DNA of 46,361 nucleotides from Oscillospiraceae bacterium (GTDB taxonomy: Bacteria > Bacillota > Clostridia > Oscillospirales > Oscillospiraceae). The notes under the pieces were generated by a model. That model had not been told where the DNA came from and searched no databases. It saw only the letters and a list, made by a program, of their open reading frames with translations. Numbering within the stretch: the first letter of the stretch is position 1; each line of letters starts with the position of its first letter. Of the stretch, positions 24,971-30,924 are shown piece by piece. The DNA lies in contig JAFQFH010000082.1 in the NCBI GenBank assembly GCA_017398685.1, forward strand, positions 1 through 46,361, given 5' to 3'. A program made the position numbers and the translations under genes.

Positions 24971-25285
24971 ATGGCAACGGGCAAAGAGTATCTCAGCTTC
25001 ATTCTGGAGCAGCTTTCGGAAATTGATGGTATTACATACAGGCGCATGATGGGGGAGTATATCATTTACCATCACGGGAAAATCGCGGCCTATCTCTGCG
25101 ATGACCGCCTTTTGGTGAAGATACTTCCAAGCAGCGAAGCTCTTATGCCGGAGGCTGTCAGAGAGCCGCCCTATGAGGGCGCGAAGGATATGCTTCTTGT
25201 GGACAATGTGGACGACAGGAGCTATCTTAAAAACCTCTTTGAGGCCATGTACCCGGAGCTGCCAGAGCCTGGAAAGAAAAAATAA
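24971..25285 (+). CDS. TfoX N-terminal domain protein
   Basis: 104 residues made up of a TfoX/Sxy N-terminal domain: ITYRRMMGEYIIYHHGK, then DDRLLVKI and a C-terminal YLKNLFEAMYPELP helix. In gamma-proteobacteria TfoX activates competence genes. In Firmicutes the stand-alone domain has no assigned role, and no link to comEC at 3 kb is implied. The ATG at 24971 follows GAGGTGAG; the in-frame GTG at 24962 is within that site. Confidence 0.82.
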   Translation: MATGKEYLSFILEQLSEIDGITYRRMMGEYIIYHHGKIAAYLCDDRLLVKILPSSEALMPEAVREPPYEGAKDMLLVDNVDDRSYLKNLFEAMYPELPEPGKKK

Positions 25286-25307
25286 ATCTTTTTCTGAAAT
25301 ATTATAG

Positions 25308-25346
25308 AAAACACAGTGAGCTACAATAAAACTCACTGTGTTTTTT
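25308..25346. terminator. Bidirectional terminator (TfoX-like / XRE gene)
   Basis: 11-bp stem AACACAGTGAG / CTCACTGTGTT with T-run on the plus side and TTTTC on the minus side, between convergent genes. Confidence 0.9.
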
Positions 25347-25347
25347 G

Positions 25348-26112
25348 CTATCGCTTTTTGTAGACAAGAAGCTGGGGATTTTCTCCGTCTTCTCCGTAAG
25401 TGCATATGAGAATAAAGTCCATATTGGCAGCTATTCCAAAGCACACGCTTTTGTCAAATTCACATTCCAGCTGATTACCTAAGTACGTCGCCCCATCATC
25501 CAGAAATTTTACGGTTTTTCCGTTGGGAAGCCGATACTCCATGTTGATGTAGCCGCCTACTAGAGCGTTCAGCTTTTCAAGCTTTGGCATGCCATCAATG
25601 TTCAGAGCGTTTATTTCATCAATAAGTTTGTGCTTGAATTCCTCAAACTTTTCTGCTCCATCCAGATTCTTATATCTCTTCCAATAATCAAGTTTAGGCA
25701 GTAAATCCTTCATATATGCCCGTGCCTGCTCAGCGGAGATGCTGTCGTTTGCCATATTATTTACGCAGACCTCGATCAGATCATCCATGTCGTGATACAT
25801 ATATTCGCCATCTGCATAACACCATTTGCAGTAGTCTTCATTAAAGAAACCGTCTGTTTCCTTGCTGATATTGGAGTCCTCAAGGGGCATACCACAGCAC
25901 TGGCAGATGAGCTGCCTTGGAGCGCCGAGAAGGGTATTGATAGAAACATCAAAGAGTTTTGAGAGCAGTTTCAGCGTCTCGGTGTTCGGTGTGGTTTCAC
26001 CGTTTTCCCAGCGGGACACCGCCTGGCGGGTTACGAATACTTTTTCTGCAAGGTCTTCCTGTGACATGCCTTTTTTTGTTCTAAGCTCAAGAATTATATC
26101 CTTTGTGTCCAT
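25348..26112 (-). CDS. XRE family regulator with zinc-ribbon and C-terminal sensor-like domain
   Basis: 254 residues. Residues 5-62 are a Cro/C1-type helix-turn-helix (KGMSQEDLAEKVFVTRQAVSRWENGE). Residues about 69-100 are a Cys-rich putative zinc ribbon: CQCCGMPL and CKWCYADG. A helical segment follows (about 110-170), then a beta-rich C-terminal part ending ICTYGEDGENPQLLVYKK. The architecture is common in Clostridia, where the zinc ribbon resembles proteins annotated as quorum or stress regulators; the target is unknown. GAGGTGAG precedes the start. Confidence 0.85.
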   Translation of the reverse strand: MDTKDIILELRTKKGMSQEDLAEKVFVTRQAVSRWENGETTPNTETLKLLSKLFDVSINTLLGAPRQLICQCCGMPLEDSNISKETDGFFNEDYCKWCYADGEYMYHDMDDLIEVCVNNMANDSISAEQARAYMKDLLPKLDYWKRYKNLDGAEKFEEFKHKLIDEINALNIDGMPKLEKLNALVGGYINMEYRLPNGKTVKFLDDGATYLGNQLECEFDKSVCFGIAANMDFILICTYGEDGENPQLLVYKKR

Positions 26113-26244
26113 AAAATGCTCACCTCGTACATCAGTATAAATTGTGGAGTGCGAATTGGCAAGAAACTCCCTGTTGCTGTACGTCAGCCATATAGTAAGC
26201 CGACAAAACCGCGACTCGTTACCGAACCGCAGTCTTTGCGTGAT

Positions 26245-26511
26245 TTATCTATCATTCAAGATGTCATCAAGGAAGCTACCCAACTCATCAATTGAACAGC
26301 CTTTGCGACCAATAGCGCGATCTTCTTCCACAGCGAGAAGGTTTTCTCTCAGTTGAAGCATCTTTTCACACCGTGTGAAGCTTTTAATATCCATGACGAC
26401 GGTGTCATTCATGCCGTCTACCGTGAGGTACACCGGACTTTGGGTCTGGCGACATATGTCTGCGATTTCATTATAATTTTGCTGAAGGGTAGTAAAGGGA
26501 TAGACGTTCAT
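26245..26511 (-). CDS. Phd/YefM-type antitoxin, no toxin partner
   Basis: 88 residues. The N-terminal part fits the Phd/YefM DNA-binding fold (LQQNYNEIADICRQTQSPVYLT, then DTVVMDIKSF). The C-terminal toxin-binding tail contains IGRKGCSIDEL. Such antitoxins neutralise a RelE/ParE or Doc toxin encoded just downstream. Here the 132 bases after the stop carry no reading frame with RelE/ParE character. The start overlaps the stop of the esterase gene by ATGA, so translation is coupled to an enzyme gene. Confidence 0.82.
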   Translation of the reverse strand: MNVYPFTTLQQNYNEIADICRQTQSPVYLTVDGMNDTVVMDIKSFTRCEKMLQLRENLLAVEEDRAIGRKGCSIDELGSFLDDILNDR

Positions 26512-27266
26512 ATTTGTTCCTCCCAGAACTCCACGGCCTTCTCAATCCAACCCTGGCAGGGGAGGCCTTCGCCAAGGCCGACGCCGTGGTCAACATTATC
26601 ATAGGAAACAAAACGGTGGGGGACAGCTGCTGCCTTGAGCGCATCGGCCATCATGCGGCTGTTGTCCGGGTCAACCACTTGATCTGCCAGACCGCACCAT
26701 ACAAAGGTGGGTGGATAGTCGGAAGTAACCTGCTTTTCAACGCTGGCAAGCTCTATCATGTCCGCCGAAGGATTTTTACCCAACAGCAGCTCCCGGGTGA
26801 GGGGGTGGGTTTTCTCACCCATGCTGATAACGGGGTAGCTGAGGATAATCGCACCGGGCTTGGGAACATCATAGAGCGGATATCCCATAGACGTGGTACC
26901 AAAGCTGGCTGCCAGATGACCACCGGCGGATGCGCCCCAAAGGGAGTAGCCCTCCATGTCCAGATTCCACTCCTCGCTGTGTGCGGCTATATCCTTGATT
27001 GCCCGGGCCACATCACGCTGCGGCGCGGGGTAGCCCGCATTCTTGCCACATGCATAGTGCACCACAAAAGCAGAATAGCCTCTTTTGTTCAGCCGACGGG
27101 CGTAGGGCATACCTTCAACAAAGCTGGCCACAAATCGGTATGCCCCGCCGGGACAGATTATAGCCACCGGGTGTTTCTTCCCATCGTTGATGATATACTT
27201 TTCAAGATAATACCCGCCCTTGTGCAGGTTATCTTTGATTTTTCGTATGAGCAGTTCAAGTTTCAT
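26508..27266 (-). CDS. Alpha/beta-hydrolase, acetyl-esterase/lipase type
   Basis: 252 residues, no signal peptide, so cytoplasmic. It has the oxyanion hole ICPGGAY, the nucleophile elbow WGASAGGHLA, an acid near WCGLADQVVDPDNS and the final His in NVDHGVG. This pattern fits BD-FAE/acetyl-xylan esterase-like enzymes. Substrate unknown. The start follows a GGATAAAG-like site. The gene ends in an ATGA overlap with the Phd antitoxin, forming a two-gene unit on the minus strand. Confidence 0.85.
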   Translation of the reverse strand: MKLELLIRKIKDNLHKGGYYLEKYIINDGKKHPVAIICPGGAYRFVASFVEGMPYARRLNKRGYSAFVVHYACGKNAGYPAPQRDVARAIKDIAAHSEEWNLDMEGYSLWGASAGGHLAASFGTTSMGYPLYDVPKPGAIILSYPVISMGEKTHPLTRELLLGKNPSADMIELASVEKQVTSDYPPTFVWCGLADQVVDPDNSRMMADALKAAAVPHRFVSYDNVDHGVGLGEGLPCQGWIEKAVEFWEEQI

Positions 27267-27294
27267 ACTTTATCCTCGAAACTCCGATTGAAAA

Positions 27295-27816
27295 TTAAGG
27301 TTTGCATCGGCCGCAAGGGTCATAACCCCTTGCTATTACATCGCTGCGATCACCTACAAACTCTGCTTTGTTTGATTCTTTCATGTCATCTACACTTGAG
27401 CAAGATGGCTTATGGAACTTTTTGGTGTTTGTGTTGAGGATATATGTTGTGCCGGTTGGAGCAGAACTGGAGTCTTCCTGAACGTTTGCAAGGCCTCTGA
27501 CTGGCTGGTCACTGTCAGAGTAGTCTCCGAGAGAAAGAATATTAAGCAATTCGCCATCGTTGTACTTGTCTTCAATTGTGGAGATTAATTTATAGTACAG
27601 GAAAAGCACATCTTCTCCGGAGATAGCTCCATTATAAAAGGCGTCCTTAACATCGTCCTTGTTATAGGGAATTTCATTGAGAAGTTCTTCGAGCACGGCT
27701 TTTCTTCCGTCAGTCAGTCCGCTTTCATAGCTTCCGTCGGCGTAAGATACCACAGGCAAGGAGAGCATAAAGAGTACGCACAGGAAGATACATATCAAAG
27801 TTTTTGCCTTTTTCAT
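27295..27816 (-). CDS. Secreted protein with C-terminal Cys/His motif
   Basis: 173 residues. A signal peptide (MKKAKTLICIFLCVLFMLSLPVVSYA) is followed by an acidic helical middle (about residues 30-110). The C terminus has YILNTNTKKFHKPSCSSVDD and GYDPCGRCKP, a compact His/Cys arrangement like the metal-binding tail found after some secreted nucleases and in Ada-like motifs. It is probably exported; function unknown. Two Cys plus one His in the tail and CGRC could bind a metal ion. Located between the esterase unit and the toxin-antitoxin pair. Confidence 0.65.
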   Translation of the reverse strand: MKKAKTLICIFLCVLFMLSLPVVSYADGSYESGLTDGRKAVLEELLNEIPYNKDDVKDAFYNGAISGEDVLFLYYKLISTIEDKYNDGELLNILSLGDYSDSDQPVRGLANVQEDSSSAPTGTTYILNTNTKKFHKPSCSSVDDMKESNKAEFVGDRSDVIARGYDPCGRCKP

Positions 27817-27960
27817 AATAACACCTGACTTTTATCATTATTTTGTTTTTATTTTGAGTATATACCCGATTATATTGCATTTCAACTGATTTCAAGGGAT
27901 TAGTTATCCCGAACTGGCACTTTTGCAAAAAAGATTAAGTCAAATTAAAACATTGTTTTC

Positions 27961-27989
27961 TTGTTTTACACTGAAGAATATGATAAAAT
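27961..27989 (+). promoter_or_regulatory. Promoter of MNT-HEPN pair
   Basis: TTGTTT (27961-27966), 17-base spacer, TAAAAT (27984-27989), 27 bases before the MNT start. Confidence 0.7.
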
Positions 27990-28015
27990 ATTGAAAAATG
28001 AGAGGAGGGCTAAAT

Positions 28016-28357
28016 ATGTGCACTAATCAACAAGTAAATAGTATTATCAGCCAGTTGTGCTCTGGATTAAAGCCCTTGTTCCCTCAGAGTTCAATGGAAG
28101 CGATTTTATTTGGTTCATATGCCAGAGGCGAAGCAGAGTCAGATTCCGATATTGATGTAATGGTTTTAGTTGACTCTTCCCGTCAGGAGATATCGAGCAA
28201 GATGTGGCAGATTGGAGATGTAGCAGCAGAGATTCTTTTGAACAGCGGTATCGTAGTCTCACCAATCGTTGAGAACCGCAGCTATTTTCAGCAAAATGCA
28301 TCGTTTTTCCCCTTGTACAAGAATATCGTTCGCGAGGGAGTAAGATATAATGCTTGA
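28016..28357 (+). CDS. MNT nucleotidyltransferase antitoxin (MntA-like)
   Basis: 113 residues, minimal nucleotidyltransferase. It has the exact GSX10DXD motif (GSYARG...SDIDV). In characterised MntA-HepT systems this enzyme adds AMPs to a Tyr of the HEPN toxin and so silences it. GAGGAGG lies before the ATG at 28016. It overlaps the HEPN gene by 8 bases, the usual arrangement. The codons look more AT-rich than in neighbouring housekeeping genes. Confidence 0.88.
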   Translation: MCTNQQVNSIISQLCSGLKPLFPQSSMEAILFGSYARGEAESDSDIDVMVLVDSSRQEISSKMWQIGDVAAEILLNSGIVVSPIVENRSYFQQNASFFPLYKNIVREGVRYNA

Positions 28358-28751
28358 TGAAAAATATATAGAATTATCTAAATACCGCTTAGAGCGGGCA
28401 GAGGAAATGCTGAAAACGGCCAAACGAGATTTAGCAGCCGGGGACTATGCCTCTGCTAATAATAGGGCATACTACTGTGTTTTTCATGCTATGCGTGCGA
28501 TGCTTGCCCTTACGGGAGAGGATTATAAAAAGCATTCAGGGGTAATTTCCAGTTTCTCCGAGCAATACTTGAAAACTAAGCTCCTTCCAATTGAGTTGAG
28601 CAAAGTCATATCAACGGCATCCATTATTCGAAATAGGAGTGACTATGAAGACTTTTATATTTGCTCTATTCAGGATACCAATAAACTTGTTGCGGATGCA
28701 CAGATGCTTGAACAAGTCAGTGCTTTTTTAAAAATTAAATATGAATCTTGA
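28350..28751 (+). CDS. HEPN domain toxin-like protein (HepT-like)
   Basis: 133 residues, all-helical HEPN fold with the ANNRAYYCVFHAMRAML helix. In HepT toxins the catalytic site is R-x4-H-x-Y. Here the matching segment is R96-S-D-Y-E-D101-F-Y103, so Arg and the modifiable Tyr are kept but the His is replaced by Asp. It may therefore be a weak or altered RNase, or belong to the HEPN branch with an R...DY signature. Cotranslated with the MNT gene by an 8-base overlap. A strong hairpin follows 66 bases later. Confidence 0.85.
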   Translation: MLDEKYIELSKYRLERAEEMLKTAKRDLAAGDYASANNRAYYCVFHAMRAMLALTGEDYKKHSGVISSFSEQYLKTKLLPIELSKVISTASIIRNRSDYEDFYICSIQDTNKLVADAQMLEQVSAFLKIKYES

Positions 28752-28817
28752 TTATCAAAAAGCAAGAGTGTATAGTAATACAAAATTCGCCAAAATAATG
28801 AAAATATATCCAGAACA

Positions 28818-28855
28818 AAACCCGCAGCTGATGTCGAAAAATCAGCTGCGGGTTT
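28818..28855. terminator. Hairpin between MNT-HEPN pair and truncated SASP
   Basis: 15-bp perfect stem AAACCCGCAGCTGAT / ATCAGCTGCGGGTTT with an 8-base loop. The T-run is short in both directions. Probably ends the MNT-HEPN transcript. Confidence 0.75.
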
Positions 28856-28948
28856 AAATATGTAACATTACAAAAAGTGCTACAAAAATTTTGAATATAA
28901 GACAAAATCTGCGCAAAATATGCTGAATTTGATGCAAAAATGGCTGTG

Positions 28949-29059
28949 TTAATATGGTTGGGATACAGCCCCATCAGAAGCGGCATCCATCTTGAACTTC
29001 TCCATGGCCTCACGGGCAGCGGGAACAACAAGACGATTACTGGAAGAATTGTTAGACAT
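28949..29059 (-). pseudogene. Truncated SASP gene copy
   Basis: 36 codons read on the minus strand. The first 29 match the intact SASP at 24624 (MSNNSSSNRLVVPAAREA... to AAS) with one difference, Glu to Asp at residue 25. After AAS-D the frame runs into unrelated residues (GAVSQPY) and a stop. The C-terminal GSVGG block, needed for DNA binding, is missing. The leader, ribosome binding site and upstream promoter-like sequence are kept, so a short peptide could still be made in the forespore. Confidence 0.9.
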
Positions 29060-29112
29060 ATTCTTTCATCTCCTTTTTCTCAATTGGACTTTTGCCCGAG
29101 AATATCTTTTGC
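28974..29112 (-). repeat. 139-bp inverted repeat, right copy
   Basis: Reverse complement of 24571-24709 with 6 mismatches and no gap (by eye). Three mismatches are in the leader and three are in the coding part. Confidence 0.9.
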
Positions 29113-29517
29113 GTAAAGTAAAGATATATGCGGAAAAAGAAAGTGTAATTTTTTCATGTTTTGGATAGCTTTATGAGAGGCTGAAATATAATTCATGGAA
29201 TGTTCTGCACAAGAGGTTTGCAGCAGAGCTGGGGACACACCTCTGGGCCGTGTTTTCACCGACGACTCTGAATCCTCCAATAAAATCCGCCATTGTATCA
29301 ACAGCGTGTCCTTGAGAATTGTTCCCCTATGAGCATCTGGAGCAGGAGGGCGGCGGGGATTTTATAGAAATCTTTTCATATTGCACATTTTCCCCGCCAG
29401 AATTATTTCCCGTCTTGGTCTTGCCGCTTATTATTGTCATAGCTATGGACAATTTCTGCTGATTTATAAATTCGATTTATGTGATATAATTTATAAAAAA
29501 CAACAGGAGGCAACAAC
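29113..29517. other. Gene-free stretch before nitroreductases
   Basis: About 400 bases without a supported gene. It contains the upstream region of the truncated SASP (to about 29150), a GC-richer, possibly decayed coding stretch at 29196-29420 that I could not identify, a near-palindrome TTGTCATAG-CTATG-GACAA (29434-29452) and a TATAAT -10 at 29485-29490 for the nitroreductase genes. Confidence 0.5.
29434..29490 (+). promoter_or_regulatory. Nitroreductase promoter region with near-palindrome
   Basis: TATAAT at 29485-29490, 28 bases before the start, with no good -35. A near-perfect palindrome (29434-29452) 33 bases upstream could be an operator or activator site. Confidence 0.45.
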
Positions 29518-30048
29518 ATGAATACTCTGGATGCCATCAAGGCAAGACACAGCTACAGAGGAAAATACCTGCCCACGGCGATTCCCAGAGAGGACCTTGT
29601 TGCCATAATGGAAGCCGGACTTGCAGCCCCTTCCGGCTGCAATACCCAGACCACAAGCCTCATCGCAGTAGATGATTATGAAGTTTTGAAGAAGCTCCAT
29701 AGCGTCATGGACCCTCCGGTGGGTGAAACTGCTCCAGCAGCAATATGTGTGCTGACACAGCGGATAAATGCCTATAGAGATAAGTGCTATGCCGTGCAGG
29801 ATTATTCAGCCGCTATTGAAAATATGCTTATTGCCATTGTGGAGCTGGGTTATCAAAGCTGCTGGTACGAAGGGCATATCTGCGACGAAGATAATATTGC
29901 AGGCAAAATGGCGAAGGTTCTTGGCGTTCCGGAGGGCTATGAGCTGGTGTGTTATTTACCCGTAGGCATTCCGGCGGCAGAGGTGAAAGGACCCGGGAAA
30001 AAGCCCTTTGATGAGAGAGCGTGGTTTAATTGTTTTGGTGGAAGGTGA
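29518..30048 (+). CDS. Nitroreductase family flavoprotein
   Basis: 176 residues, nitroreductase fold. It starts TLDAIKARHSYRGKY, the usual flavin phosphate-binding RxSxR-like segment. GLAAPSGCNTQTTSLIAVDD follows, then a helical core (IENMLIAIVELGYQSCWYEG) and GYELVCYLPVGIPA. It binds FMN and reduces quinones, nitro compounds or enones with NAD(P)H; the true substrate is unknown. CAGGAGG precedes the ATG. Six bases separate it from a second nitroreductase, so the two are one operon. Confidence 0.9.
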   Translation: MNTLDAIKARHSYRGKYLPTAIPREDLVAIMEAGLAAPSGCNTQTTSLIAVDDYEVLKKLHSVMDPPVGETAPAAICVLTQRINAYRDKCYAVQDYSAAIENMLIAIVELGYQSCWYEGHICDEDNIAGKMAKVLGVPEGYELVCYLPVGIPAAEVKGPGKKPFDERAWFNCFGGR

Positions 30049-30054
30049 GAATGT

Positions 30055-30888
30055 ATGAGTCTTGATTTTAATGTAAAAAATGCCGTAACGCGCCGTTACA
30101 GTGTCCGAACCTATGAAAAGTGTCTGCCGGACGGAGAGCTTTTGAAAAAGCTTCTGGACTATGCCGCAGGCCTTCAAAATCCCTTTGGCCCTAAAATAAG
30201 AGTACAGCTTATTGAAAAGGAAACTGCTGCAAATGGTGAAAAACTGGGCACCTACGGAGTCATAAAGGGAGCAAAGCTCTTCCTTGGAGTTACGGTTGCC
30301 GATAAGCCCTATGCAATGGAGGCAGTGGGCTATGACTTTGAAAAACTGGTGCTTTATGCTGCCAGTCTCGGCCTTGGAACCTGCTGGCTGGGTGGAACTT
30401 TCAACAGAAGCGCCTTCGCAGAGGCAATGGAGATAAAGGAAGGCGAGCTCTTCCCCATCCTCTCACCTCTGGGCTATACTTCGGAGAAAAAAAGCCTTAC
30501 GGAGAAAATAATGCGAAAGACGGTGAAGGCCGATACACGGCTTGACTGGCAGGATATTTTCTATGAAGGCGATTTCTCAAACTCGCTGACTCAGGGCAGC
30601 ACTGACTATGCCTACGCCCTTGAAATGCTGCGTCTTGCGCCCTCTGCGGTCAATAAACAGCCCTGGCGGGTAGTGGTCTGCGGCGATAAAGTTCACTTCT
30701 ATAAGAAAGCTATGGCAGGAGCAGAAATTTCAGCCGTTGATATGCAGCGCATCGACCTTGGCATTGCCATGTGTCACTTTGACCTTGCCATGCAGGAGCA
30801 GGGGATGGCAGGACATTTTGAAATAGCAAAGCCTGAAATCAATGCCCCTGATGGACTTGAATATATTGCAAGCTTTATAATGAACTGA
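30055..30888 (+). CDS. Nitroreductase-like protein (TM1586 type)
   Basis: 277 residues, an internally doubled nitroreductase of the TM1586 type. The N-terminal half has VTRRYSVRTYEKCLPD and YDFEKLVLYAASLGLGTCWLGGTFNRSAF. The second half has LEMLRLAPSAVNKQPWRVVV and QRIDLGIAMCHFDLAMQEQGM. Single chains of this kind mimic the usual nitroreductase dimer. Substrate unknown. It is translated directly after the first nitroreductase (GGAAGGTGAGA before the ATG), and the stop codon is the first base pair of a strong terminator. Confidence 0.85.
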   Translation: MSLDFNVKNAVTRRYSVRTYEKCLPDGELLKKLLDYAAGLQNPFGPKIRVQLIEKETAANGEKLGTYGVIKGAKLFLGVTVADKPYAMEAVGYDFEKLVLYAASLGLGTCWLGGTFNRSAFAEAMEIKEGELFPILSPLGYTSEKKSLTEKIMRKTVKADTRLDWQDIFYEGDFSNSLTQGSTDYAYALEMLRLAPSAVNKQPWRVVVCGDKVHFYKKAMAGAEISAVDMQRIDLGIAMCHFDLAMQEQGMAGHFEIAKPEINAPDGLEYIASFIMN

Positions 30889-30919
30889 AAAATCCGGGTC
30901 ATAAGACCCGGATTTTTCA
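30886..30919. terminator. Bidirectional terminator (nitroreductase / GH2)
   Basis: 15-bp perfect stem TGAAAAATCCGGGTC with its complement, 4-base loop, A/T runs on both sides; lies between convergent genes. Confidence 0.95.
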
Positions 30920-30924
30920 GTATA

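Noticed and set aside
26113-26297. Possible small gene or toxin remnant around the Phd antitoxin 3' end
   Set aside because: A minus-strand frame follows the antitoxin but lacks RelE/ParE features and a start codon. A plus-strand GTG frame (26149-26297) overlaps the antitoxin and shows no motif.
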